The notes under the pieces: generated by a model
Told to the model about the DNA's origin: nothing
Seen by the model: only the letters and a program-made list of their open reading frames with translations
Databases searched by the model: none
Virus record (IMG/VR): IMGVR_UViG_3300030102_000228
Span: 1-61,783 of that record
Length of the DNA stretch: 61,783 bases
Reading direction: 5' to 3' (one strand)
From: a virus
Made by a program: the position numbers and the translations under genes
In this document: positions 24,754 through 31,661 of the stretch, in pieces
Numbering within the stretch: the first letter of the stretch is position 1
Layout of the letters: each line of letters opens with the position of its first letter

Positions 24754-26315
24754 TAGTAATACCCGCCACGCTTCTGCTTAAAATACTGTATCTCGTCAGG
24801 TTCATCAGTTGGCAGGCGGATAAATCCTCCCTGCCTAAATCTCATGAGTGCCATTACGGTAGAGTCTACCAAGTCATCGTGACTCATGAAAGGAAAACCT
24901 GCGATCTCCTCCACAACCTCTTCTGCCCATCGTGTCTGAGGTATCCATACCATACCCGATGCCACTATGTCAGCTACAGAATTAAGTCTTGCTAATTTAT
25001 CCCCTGTACCTCTATGAGGTGTGTATTCCTGCACAGGCAGGCCACTACGCCGCATTTCTTGGTAAATCGCCGTACCTGCGCTTTTCTTTTCCACTATAAA
25101 CGCATCTGGTTCCCACTCGTCATACTCTTCCATACACAGTTGTTTTAGTTCAGGGAACTCAAATCTGTCCTTTATACTATTCAACAGTATGATGTGATGC
25201 CCACCCTCACTCTCGTTTAGGAACACACCCCAAGTTGTCAACGCTGTATAGTCAGCTCGATTGTGTTTTTCAGCAGCGGCATCAAGAGACATGATAATAT
25301 ATTCACACGAAGGTGGACTTTCTGCTGTCCACGCATTCCACCATTCACGTTTAATAATAGAAGCTTCTTCTGCTGTAGGTGTCTGTTGATACTGTGCATT
25401 CCACTGAAACGCAGGCATTGACGCTTTAGTTCGTAGCAGTGCCTCCATGTCAAAGAACTCAGGCCACAGCGGTTTTTCTGTTGTCTTGCCCTTATTCTCA
25501 ATACTCAGTATAGCGGGGAACTCAACCACATCATATTGGTCAGCGAGGGCGTTCTGAGCTTGGTCTTTAACCACTCTTCCTGTGAGGTCGTCCATGTGCC
25601 AGCGGGTCTGAATGATTGCCACCTTACCCCCTGGCATAAGTCGAGTTCTGGCCCCGAATGTAAACCACTCGTAGGCTTTATCAAACACTTCAAAGTTTCC
25701 GTTGATGACATCTTGTTCGGAATGGGGATCGTCCACGAGCAAGAGGTGAGCACCACGACCAGCAAGAGCTGAACCAATACCACACGCATAGTATTCTCCT
25801 CCCATGTTTGTGTTCCATCTACCCGCAGACTTACTGTCAGAGGCTAGTGCTACAGTAGGAAATATCTCCTTATAACTATCAGATGCTATCATGTTTCGGA
25901 CTTTACGCCCAAAATCCACCGCTAAATCAGTAGTATGTGACACCATCATGACCTTTTTGTCAGGGTTTCTACCCAAAAACCATGCTGGGAACATGATAGA
26001 CACTAGTTGCGACTTACCATGTCGTGGTGGTATATTAACGCATATTCGGTCTTTTTTACCGAGTTCAATATCCATAAGCATATCTGCCAGCATTCTGTGG
26101 TGTTTGCCCACAATGTAATCTGGCTGCATATGTTTACAGAACTCAATGAGGTCATCATATGCTTTCTTATATTGTTGCCGTGTACTTATCTCCCCAGCAA
26201 GCTTGTCAATCTCAGCAATCTCTTCAGGAGAAAAAGAGTCCAAGTTGGCTAACATATGCTCTATGTCGGCTTCGGAAAATGAAAAGTCCTGTCTATCGCT
26301 GTCCAACGTGCTCAT
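24753..26315 (-). CDS. terL: Large terminase subunit
   Basis: 520 residues. Walker A PPRHGKS is at about residues 96-102, Walker B LLLVDDP at about 191-197, and the RNase H-like nuclease domain has IIMSLDAAAE near residue 345 and a later acidic DDLVDSTVMAL near 495. The protein pumps DNA into the head using ATP and cuts the concatemer. It is close to a small terminase candidate and an HNH endonuclease gene. Confidence 0.95.
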   Translation of the reverse strand: MSTLDSDRQDFSFSEADIEHMLANLDSFSPEEIAEIDKLAGEISTRQQYKKAYDDLIEFCKHMQPDYIVGKHHRMLADMLMDIELGKKDRICVNIPPRHGKSQLVSIMFPAWFLGRNPDKKVMMVSHTTDLAVDFGRKVRNMIASDSYKEIFPTVALASDSKSAGRWNTNMGGEYYACGIGSALAGRGAHLLLVDDPHSEQDVINGNFEVFDKAYEWFTFGARTRLMPGGKVAIIQTRWHMDDLTGRVVKDQAQNALADQYDVVEFPAILSIENKGKTTEKPLWPEFFDMEALLRTKASMPAFQWNAQYQQTPTAEEASIIKREWWNAWTAESPPSCEYIIMSLDAAAEKHNRADYTALTTWGVFLNESEGGHHIILLNSIKDRFEFPELKQLCMEEYDEWEPDAFIVEKKSAGTAIYQEMRRSGLPVQEYTPHRGTGDKLARLNSVADIVASGMVWIPQTRWAEEVVEEIAGFPFMSHDDLVDSTVMALMRFRQGGFIRLPTDEPDEIQYFKQKRGGYY

Positions 26316-26316
26316 G

Positions 26317-26532
26317 TCACACTCTTGACCCTGCCTGACCTTTTACACAAGCGGTATCTACAACCCTGTAGGGCATATCAAGCTTGTCCCATATCGCTCT
26401 AGCGGTCATGATCATCTCTGTAATACGTGTTTCACACTCAATGCTAGTCTTATATGGGCCTCTTGTGTCCGTAACTTGTATACAAGGCTGTGCTGTACCC
26501 ATCCAACAAGCCAATACAAGTGCGCTATACAT
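26317..26532 (-). CDS. Small exported cysteine protein, 71 aa
   Basis: 71 residues with a hydrophobic N-terminus (MYSALVLACWMGTAQPC) that looks like a signal or lipoprotein-type peptide, then two further cysteines (SIECETR and DTACVKG). It overlaps the small terminase by eight bases. Similar in plan to the 69-residue protein at 6359-6568. It may be a periplasmic or superinfection protein; its presence between terminase genes is odd. Confidence 0.6.
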   Translation of the reverse strand: MYSALVLACWMGTAQPCIQVTDTRGPYKTSIECETRITEMIMTARAIWDKLDMPYRVVDTACVKGQAGSRV

Positions 26533-27115
26533 CTTTTAGCCCTAGTTCTTTATCAACATCTACAGGTTCTCCGTCTAAAACCACTGCATCTTCTACTTCT
26601 TCGGGGTTTATTAGCTTAGAAAGCTTGGCTCGGAGGCTTTCACGCAGCTCATCCGTAGTTTTATGGGTTACAGTGACCTCTGTTTTGTCTGAAAACAGCC
26701 CAACATCGGAAATTTTGCCTAAAAGTTCCAACGCACGTATGCGAACACGCGGATCAGGGTTGTCAGTCTCTAAAATTAGCTTGTTTGTGACCATATGACG
26801 GACCTGCATTGCAGAGTTTGCCACAGATTGCCCAAATTCTTGTAAAATATTGCTGGTCAACACCAAAGATGCGGGGGTCAGAGTCGCCGCCCGCTTGTTT
26901 GTGACCTTTTTTGATGTCTTTTCAGGGTCTTCTGCGTACGCCATGGACAATTTAGACGCAATATCTTGGTCTTCTTTGTCAGGTTTGACCTCAAGACCGT
27001 GCGCCGAAAGTTCTTGTACGGTGTTACAAGCTGCCTCTGCACGAATCTTAAGATCCATGTAGGGTTCGTTGGGGGCGTAGGGTACGCCTATCTCAGGTTC
27101 TATCAGTAAAGTCAT
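26525..27115 (-). CDS. Small terminase subunit candidate
   Basis: 196 residues. It has a long helical middle (LVLTSNILQEFGQSVANSAM, RIRALELLGKISDVGLFSDK) and a C-terminal basic/helical part (TTDELRESLRAKLSKLI), in line with ring-forming small terminases that recognise the packaging site. Position immediately before the large terminase is the main support; the DNA-binding motif is not obvious. Confidence 0.65.
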   Translation of the reverse strand: MTLLIEPEIGVPYAPNEPYMDLKIRAEAACNTVQELSAHGLEVKPDKEDQDIASKLSMAYAEDPEKTSKKVTNKRAATLTPASLVLTSNILQEFGQSVANSAMQVRHMVTNKLILETDNPDPRVRIRALELLGKISDVGLFSDKTEVTVTHKTTDELRESLRAKLSKLINPEEVEDAVVLDGEPVDVDKELGLKDV

Positions 27116-27168
27116 AGCATCTTACGCAGGTTGTTAACCGATAGTTATTTTTTATACGCTATAATGAG

Positions 27169-27501
27169 TTATTCTGCAACACCGTGGTGTTCTTGCCAAT
27201 GTAGCTTGCGATGACAGTTAGCACACAGCGGTATACATTTCTCTTGCACTTCTTTCATTGCAGCTCCATACCGCCCTGCACCAATAAGCTCCCATATATT
27301 TTGTTTGCCCTCTTTTATAACGTGATGGAAATCTATGATGGCAGGATGCTTCTCTCCGCAGTGTGCGCATTTTAGCTTCGCTTTAAACTCAGCCCACTCC
27401 TGTTTGTACCTGCGCCGATTCCGTTTGGAGTCAGCTTTGTGTTTTTCTTTGTTACGCTGATACCATTCTTTTTGGTAGTTACGCTGATACTCGGTAGCCA
27501 T
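27169..27501 (-). CDS. HNH endonuclease, terminase-linked
   Basis: 110 residues from the Met at 27501, chosen because GGGGGGAAG precedes it and an earlier Met lacks a site. CAHC at about residue 50, then IDFHHV and CIPLCANCHRKLHW make up the Cys4 zinc/HNH module. Phage HNH proteins beside terminase are known to assist site-specific packaging cleavage, so this may be part of the packaging machine rather than a homing nuclease. It is the first gene of the leftward arm. Confidence 0.85.
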   Translation of the reverse strand: MATEYQRNYQKEWYQRNKEKHKADSKRNRRRYKQEWAEFKAKLKCAHCGEKHPAIIDFHHVIKEGKQNIWELIGAGRYGAAMKEVQEKCIPLCANCHRKLHWQEHHGVAE

Positions 27502-27544
27502 GTGGTCTTCCCCCCGATAGGAAGACCTCCCTTTCATGCAAAAT

Positions 27545-27574
27545 ATTACATAGTGCGAAAAAAATTTTTGTCAA
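27545..27574 (-). promoter_or_regulatory. Sigma-70-like promoter for leftward (structural) arm
   Basis: Read on the minus strand: TTGACA (27574-27569), an 18-bp spacer and TGTAAT (27550-27545). This differs from consensus at one -10 base and places the transcript start near 27538, 36 bases before the HNH start codon. It is the best candidate for transcription of the packaging and head genes. Confidence 0.6.
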
Positions 27575-27772
27575 AAGAAGTTTAGGAGTCCCTATAGGGG
27601 GGTGTTCCCTGTGAGAGGGGGGTGGGGTAAGCCGAACGTAAATATGAACTCATAATTCGTGTAAAATAGTATTACATACAGCATATAGTAACAGACTATG
27701 ACAAGCGGCCTATGGGGAGGGGGTGGGATGTCAGAAAGTTGTAAACAATAACGTATTATGTCAAAACATCCA

Positions 27773-27801
27773 TTGTAATTATTTTTAATTGATGCCATAA
27801 A
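27773..27801 (+). promoter_or_regulatory. Possible weak rightward promoter
   Basis: TTGTAA (27773-27778), a 17-bp spacer and CATAAA (27796-27801) lie upstream of the first rightward gene. Each box matches the consensus at four of six bases. A start near 27808 would put the stem-loop and palindrome in the 5' leader. Confidence 0.35.
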
Positions 27802-27812
27802 GGGGGCGTCTT

Positions 27813-27830
27813 CAGGGCAACTCCGCCCTG
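27813..27830 (+). promoter_or_regulatory. Short leader stem-loop
   Basis: CAGGGC (27813-27818) pairs with GCCCTG (27825-27830) around AACTCC, just upstream of the first palindrome. No T-tract follows, so it is not a standard terminator. Confidence 0.4.
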
Positions 27831-27842
27831 TTGATTAACTCG

Positions 27843-27860
27843 GTTAGGGAATTCCCTAAC
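27843..27860. repeat. 18-bp palindrome, copy 1
   Basis: GTTAGGGAATTCCCTAAC, a perfect dyad, 52 bases before the ATG of the first rightward gene. A degraded half-site (GTTAGGGGA) follows at 27863. Confidence 0.95.
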
Positions 27861-27912
27861 TTGTTAGGGGATTGTCTAGCCTTAACTTCTTTTGTCATGA
27901 AAGGAAAAAGCT

Positions 27913-28464
27913 ATGACAAACTCTATCATTACAGACGGTATCTTGAACGCAATCCCTGTTGAAGTGAAGAAAGCATATCACGCCGACCAGTCGGCTGAGA
28001 AAGCTTTTGTCAAAAAACGGGGCGCGTTTATTGACTTGTGTTACTCTCTCAACATTCGGTCAAACATGGTTCAGTCTCCAAAGACTGGCGGCATGATTAC
28101 CGAAGAGGCATTCGAGGAACTGAATGCTATGATTGTTAGCGAATTTCCAGCTAATGAACAGAAGCTATTGGCTATGCCTGCCAAGGCGGTTCCAGAAGGT
28201 CGTAAAGATGTGAGGAAACAACTTCAGCAGAAGATTGGTTCCAAGCGGAAAGACCTAAAGAATGCTCTCAAGAGGCGTGAAGAGTTACACGCCCAAGGCA
28301 AAGGGGCGGACACTATCCGCACCAGAACATCTGAAGAGATATTGGCAAACTCTCTCACAGATGCCTTGAAGAGAGTGCAAACTCTTGAGGAACCGACTTT
28401 CGATGTTGAGGCTTTTGTTGAACACATCGAGGCGGCTCAGGAAGTCATGAAACAAGGTCTGTAA
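27913..28464 (+). CDS. Early protein of unknown function, 183 aa
   Basis: The first gene of the rightward arm, with AAAGGA upstream. 183 residues, highly helical and charged: LNAIPVEVKKAYHADQSAEK, then a basic middle (QQKIGSKRKDLKNALKRREE) and an acidic C-terminus (DVEAFVEHIEAAQEVMKQGL). It could bind nucleic acid through the basic middle. A strong terminator follows. Being first, it is a candidate host-takeover or regulatory protein, but this is inference. Confidence 0.75.
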   Translation: MTNSIITDGILNAIPVEVKKAYHADQSAEKAFVKKRGAFIDLCYSLNIRSNMVQSPKTGGMITEEAFEELNAMIVSEFPANEQKLLAMPAKAVPEGRKDVRKQLQQKIGSKRKDLKNALKRREELHAQGKGADTIRTRTSEEILANSLTDALKRVQTLEEPTFDVEAFVEHIEAAQEVMKQGL

Positions 28465-28473
28465 ACAACTTAG

Positions 28474-28498
28474 GGCGAGGCAGTCAGACTGCCTCGCC
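28474..28498 (+). terminator. Rho-independent terminator
   Basis: GGCGAGGCAGTC and GACTGCCTCGCC form a near-perfect 12-bp stem around one base, followed by TGTCTCTTTTT. It ends or attenuates the transcript of the first early gene, 10 bases after its stop. Confidence 0.8.
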
Positions 28499-28523
28499 TG
28501 TCTCTTTTTGGAAAGGAAAAATC

Positions 28524-28850
28524 ATGAAACTATCTGACAGTGAAAATCAACTTGCAACTTCTGGTATTACTCAAGAGGAATTGGAAGATTGGTTATCTAA
28601 ATCTGAAGAGACTGGCTCTTACCGAGGCTACGGTCGTCATACTATTGCTATGGCACTGCTAGCTAAGATTGAGGCTAACCAAAGAATAGCTGATATGAAC
28701 AAGGCAATGGCTGAGTCACTAGAAGAGATTGACCTAGCCGAATTGGATAAGGTCAACGAAAAATGGAAACGTGCTAACTCTAGTTGGTTAGAACGGTATA
28801 AGACTGTTGATGAGAAACGAAAGAAGTTGATGTACTACTTATCTCTATAA
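28524..28850 (+). CDS. Early protein of unknown function, 108 aa
   Basis: 108 residues, preceded by GGAAAGGAAAAA. Helical and charged: MKLSDSENQLATSGITQEEL, SYRGYGRHTIAMALLAKIEA, then a coiled-coil C-terminus (LDKVNEKWKRANSSWLERYK). It sits alone between two terminators, so it is probably transcribed as a small independent unit or by read-through. Not recognised. Confidence 0.75.
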   Translation: MKLSDSENQLATSGITQEELEDWLSKSEETGSYRGYGRHTIAMALLAKIEANQRIADMNKAMAESLEEIDLAELDKVNEKWKRANSSWLERYKTVDEKRKKLMYYLSL

Positions 28851-28857
28851 CAAATTT

Positions 28858-28887
28858 AGGCAGGGCTTTTTAGTCCTGCCTTTTTTT
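28858..28887 (+). terminator. Rho-independent terminator
   Basis: AGGCAGG (28858-28864) pairs with CCTGCCT (28875-28881), followed by a seven-T tract (28881-28887). Textbook terminator eight bases after the preceding stop. Confidence 0.9.
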
Positions 28888-28904
28888 GTGCCAAAATTTT
28901 GGCT

Positions 28905-29068
28905 GAAGCCAGTTCCCAGTGCCGCGTTGAGTCCAGGCGGATTCGGTATTGCCCACGCACACAAAGAAGTTAGGGAATTCCCTAACCCACAACGAAGCCA
29001 GTTCTCAGTGCCGCGTGGAGTCCATGCCTGTGGCGATGCCAGTTCTCGATGCCGCGTGTAGCCAATGT
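28905..29068. repeat. Triplicated 34-nt direct repeat
   Basis: Units start at 28905, 28994 and 29035. The shared core is GANGCCAGTTCYCRRTGCCG, then CGT, a variable base and AGYCCA. Spacings are 89 and 41 bases. Units 1 and 2 differ at about four positions; unit 3 is more diverged. Confidence 0.88.
28969..28986. repeat. 18-bp palindrome, copy 2
   Basis: Perfect GTTAGGGAATTCCCTAAC between units 1 and 2 of the 34-nt repeat, far from any start codon. This copy cannot be explained by translation control of a flanking gene. Confidence 0.95.
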
Positions 29069-29101
29069 TCTAAATGTTCCGTTGAATGTTCCAGAATGTT
29101 C
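29064..29101. repeat. Phased AATGTTC repeats (four copies)
   Basis: AATGTTC at 29064, 29073, 29085 and 29095, spaced 9, 12 and 10 bases, close to a helical turn. A fifth copy is at 29215 and inverted copies (GAACATT) are at 29329 and 29337. The arrangement looks like protein binding sites on one DNA face. Confidence 0.8.
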
Positions 29102-29178
29102 TTTTTTATTTCAGCAAAAACGTACATTATGTTTTCGTGGTAAATCGTGACAAGGCGTGTTGGGCAAAGGTTTCCTGT

Positions 29179-29196
29179 GTTAGGGAATTCCCTAAC
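29179..29196. repeat. 18-bp palindrome, copy 3
   Basis: Perfect copy just before the AT-rich tract of the control region, about 350 bases ahead of the next start codon. Confidence 0.95.
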
Positions 29197-29433
29197 TCGT
29201 AGGTGTATATATATAATGTTCTTTTTTTAAATTATTACTATCCCAGATTAAATTGACCAGAACAAGTTATGGTATGTACGCTTTTCTGTTCACCTACCTG
29301 TGGCGAGGTATCTACTTCTTAAATCACGGAACATTAGAACATTGTAAGTTTTACAGTGAGTTACTCAGCTACATTTTACGAACAATAGCGAACAATACAC
29401 AGCTTGGCACTATATACCACCATTTGTTATTAT

Positions 29434-29462
29434 TTGACATTTAATCACACTTGTAGTATAAT
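29434..29462 (+). promoter_or_regulatory. Exact consensus sigma-70 promoter
   Basis: TTGACA (29434-29439), a 17-bp spacer and TATAAT (29457-29462): both boxes and spacing match consensus exactly. Predicted start near 29469, at the base of a stem-loop. It should drive the DUF3150-like/MoxR/VWA operon strongly with host polymerase. Confidence 0.88.
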
Positions 29463-29468
29463 ATAAAG

Positions 29469-29516
29469 ATAGTGAGAGATTGGCTCGTTTTTTCCTTTCA
29501 TGGCCTCTCTCACTAT
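29469..29516 (+). promoter_or_regulatory. 5'-leader stem-loop with SD-complementary loop
   Basis: ATAGTGAGAGA pairs with TCTCTCACTAT (11 bp), then a GGC/GCC inner stem closes an 18-nt pyrimidine-rich loop (29485-29502). The loop part TTTTTCCTTTCATG is an exact complement of 27896-27909, the ribosome binding region of the first early gene, and 11 of its bases also complement 28511-28521. A stabilising hairpin is the simple reading; an antisense role is possible. Confidence 0.65.
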
Positions 29517-29549
29517 ACACCACAACACGTTGTCAAGAGGAGACATACA

Positions 29550-30485
29550 ATGACATCGCAAACAAACACACTGGTTACAACACCAACCAATGTTAGGGAA
29601 TTCCCTAACTCCACCGAAACTGCACCGACACTATCTTCTAGTGCCATGCTTGTTGAGTTATCCGTCTCATGTTGGACAGGACGCAAGAAAGACAAGCGTG
29701 CGTCACAAGACGTTACTGCAAGCAACGGTGCGGATGATGGCGTTGCTAATGTTCACAAGAAGCTACTTGCTGATTGCGAAGAATTGGTAGCGATACAAAA
29801 GTTTGTCGGTAACGTGCGTAACATACATTACGCATCTACACTGGCATGGTCAGACACTGGACTGCGCCTGTTACCAACAACAGCGTACTTTAAGTATCAC
29901 CAACAGATGACCGAATTGCAGACAGAGTTCTTCCGTTTGGAAAACATCTTTTCCTCTGGATACGATTGGGTTGTTACTCAAGCACAGGCCAAGCTAGGTA
30001 GCTTATGGGTTGCTGACGACTATCCAACTGTTGAAAGCATACGCAAGAAGTTTGGTTTCCGTCTGTCGTACATACCGTTGCCCGAAGCTGGTGACTTCCG
30101 TATTGATGTCGGTAATGAGGCCATGACACAAATCAAGTCTGAGTATCAGGCATTTTACGAGCGCACTTTCAACACAGCTATGAAGGACGTATGGCAACGT
30201 GTTTATGACGCATTGTCTCGTATGTCTGAGCGATTGGATTATTCTGACACTGAGAAGAAGCGTGTGTTTCGTGATACGCTAGTCAGCAACGCAACCGACT
30301 TGATTGACCTATTGGATATTTGCAACGTGTCACAAGACACACAAATGTCTGCACTGAAACTACAGTTAGAGGAGACACTATCTGGTGTCACACCTGATGG
30401 CTTGCGTGATGACGAGTACCTACGCAAGCAGACCAAAGCCAACGTGGACAGCATCATCGCAAACCTTCCCTCGTTGGATATATAA
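29550..30485 (+). CDS. DUF3150-like protein, partner of MoxR/VWA pair
   Basis: 311 residues; start at 29550 with GAGGAG seven bases upstream. After a Thr-rich head, LVELSVSCWTGRKKDKRASQ leads into a helical body (VAIQKFVGNVRNIHYASTLA, MSERLDYSDTEKKRVFRDTL). The motif and its place before a MoxR-type ATPase and a VWA gene match the DUF3150 type seen in phage trios; that family call is moderate. One copy of the 18-bp palindrome lies within codons 15-20 (Val-Arg-Glu-Phe-Pro-Asn). Another begins one base after the stop codon. Confidence 0.7.
   Translation: MTSQTNTLVTTPTNVREFPNSTETAPTLSSSAMLVELSVSCWTGRKKDKRASQDVTASNGADDGVANVHKKLLADCEELVAIQKFVGNVRNIHYASTLAWSDTGLRLLPTTAYFKYHQQMTELQTEFFRLENIFSSGYDWVVTQAQAKLGSLWVADDYPTVESIRKKFGFRLSYIPLPEAGDFRIDVGNEAMTQIKSEYQAFYERTFNTAMKDVWQRVYDALSRMSERLDYSDTEKKRVFRDTLVSNATDLIDLLDICNVSQDTQMSALKLQLEETLSGVTPDGLRDDEYLRKQTKANVDSIIANLPSLDI
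29592..29609. repeat. 18-bp palindrome, copy 4 (inside a coding region)
   Basis: Perfect copy, translated as Val-Arg-Glu-Phe-Pro-Asn at residues 15-20 if the 29550 start is right. If translation begins at the in-frame ATG at 29646 instead, the copy would be in the leader; that ATG lacks a ribosome site. Confidence 0.95.
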
Positions 30486-30503
30486 GTTAGGGAATTCCCT
30501 AAC
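30486..30503. repeat. 18-bp palindrome, copy 5
   Basis: Perfect copy immediately after the TAA at 30483-30485 and 27 bases before the MoxR start codon. Confidence 0.95.
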
Positions 30504-30530
30504 ATCAACCTTTGTCAAATGGAGAACAAA

Positions 30531-31625
30531 ATGACAAATCAAGCAATCCAAATGTATGCACTTAACCTTGACCAAATCACACAGGCTATCAAGGCCAACG
30601 GTCACAAACGCACAATGCTTGTGCAAGGCCACATGGGTACAGGTAAGTCATCAATCCTTAACGTGTTATCACAAGAGTTACCTAATCATATACCGTGTTA
30701 CTTTGATTGTACCACCAAAGATTTGGGTGACGTTATGATACCGAAGATGAGCGAAGCCGAAGGCAAAGACTATGTGGCTTTTGCGCTCAACGAAGAACTT
30801 GGTGTACATCATGGCAAGCCAGTCATCCTCATGATTGATGAGTATGGCAAGGCAAACCCTGCGGTCAAGAACGCACTGTTACGTCTTATGTTGGAGCGCA
30901 AGACAGGCGGTCACACACTACATCCAGACAGCATCGTGTTTGCTACAACAAATTTGGGTGCAGAGGGTGTCGGTGACTTGTTACCACCTCATGCTCGTAA
31001 TCGTATCGCTGTCGTTACTTCACGCAAGCCAAGCAATACCGAATGGATTGAATGGGGTATCAACAACGAGATTGACCACAGCTTGCTCGGTTGGTGTAAA
31101 GACAACCCACAACTGTTTGCATCTTTTGATGAGGTCAAAGACCCTGACGAAAACCCGTACATCTTTCATCCAAAGACACAACGTGCGGCATTCGTTACAC
31201 CTCGCTCATTGGAAGCTGCATCTGATTGGTTGAAACAACGTGCCTCTTATGATGACCAGACACTTACGGCTGTTCTCATGGGTACGATTGGTGAGCGTGG
31301 CGCAATGGACTTGATGGCGTTTGTCAAGATGTCTGACCAACTACCAACTTTGGAAAGCATCAAGACTGACCCGAAAAATGCCAAAGTGCCTGACAGTGCC
31401 GCCGCAGTTTGTATGGTTGTGTATCGCACACTAGCAAGTTTGGACAAGGATTGGGTCAATCAATGGATGGACTATCTTGTTCGTCTCGACAAAGAGGCAC
31501 AGGGTATGTTTGCCAATGGCGTACGCAATCCGAAGTATTCCAAGCAGTCACTTGTTATGACCAACAAGAAGTTTACTGAATGGGCTATGCAGAACAACTA
31601 TATGTTTGCGGCAGACAAAGCATAG
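30531..31625 (+). CDS. MoxR-type AAA+ ATPase
   Basis: 364 residues from the ATG at 30531, chosen because TGGAGAA lies eight bases upstream (an earlier ATG overlaps that site). Walker A GHMGTGKSS is near residue 35 and Walker B VILMIDEYGK near 102, then FATTNLGAEG as sensor 1. MoxR ATPases act as chaperones or remodellers with VWA partners; the partner gene follows at once. The substrate in phages is not known. TAG stop shares a base with the next palindrome. Confidence 0.88.
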   Translation: MTNQAIQMYALNLDQITQAIKANGHKRTMLVQGHMGTGKSSILNVLSQELPNHIPCYFDCTTKDLGDVMIPKMSEAEGKDYVAFALNEELGVHHGKPVILMIDEYGKANPAVKNALLRLMLERKTGGHTLHPDSIVFATTNLGAEGVGDLLPPHARNRIAVVTSRKPSNTEWIEWGINNEIDHSLLGWCKDNPQLFASFDEVKDPDENPYIFHPKTQRAAFVTPRSLEAASDWLKQRASYDDQTLTAVLMGTIGERGAMDLMAFVKMSDQLPTLESIKTDPKNAKVPDSAAAVCMVVYRTLASLDKDWVNQWMDYLVRLDKEAQGMFANGVRNPKYSKQSLVMTNKKFTEWAMQNNYMFAADKA

Positions 31626-31642
31626 TTAGGGAATTCCCTAAC
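31625..31642. repeat. 18-bp palindrome, copy 6
   Basis: Perfect copy whose first G is the last base of the MoxR TAG stop; 19 bases separate it from the next start codon. Confidence 0.95.
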
Positions 31643-31661
31643 TCAATCAATGGAGAATGAT

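Larger units (their letters stand above)
27538..27912. other. Divergent control region between the two arms
   Basis: 375 bases without a convincing gene. It holds the leftward promoter, two G-rich clusters (27597-27627 and 27714-27727), a weak rightward promoter (27773-27801), a short stem-loop (27813-27830) and the first 18-bp palindrome. A short frame on the minus strand at 27592-27798 is hydrophobic, lacks a ribosome site and is not called. Confidence 0.7.
28851..29549. other. 700-bp non-coding control region, candidate origin
   Basis: No credible gene. It holds, in order: a terminator, a triplicated 34-nt repeat, two 18-bp palindromes, a cluster of AATGTTC repeats, an AT-rich tract (about 29200-29270), more AATGTTC/GAACATT sites, an exact consensus promoter and a 5'-leader stem-loop. 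Direct repeats plus an AT-rich tract and palindromes are the usual ingredients of an iteron-type origin. That role is inference. Confidence 0.6.

Noticed and set aside
24885-24897. Third match to the ribosome-region word CATGAAAGGAAAA
   Set aside because: It is inside the terminase gene on the non-message strand, so it is probably chance; noted as a caution for the hairpin-loop complementarity.
27132-27166. Plus-strand TATAAT near 27161 as a promoter
   Set aside because: Nearest TTGTTA box has a 23-bp spacer and the flanking gene runs the other way; a minus-strand TTGCAG-17-TATAAA reading is weak too.
27592-27798. Minus-strand frame of 68 codons in the divergent region
   Set aside because: No ribosome site, low-quality hydrophobic composition, and it covers promoters and G-runs.
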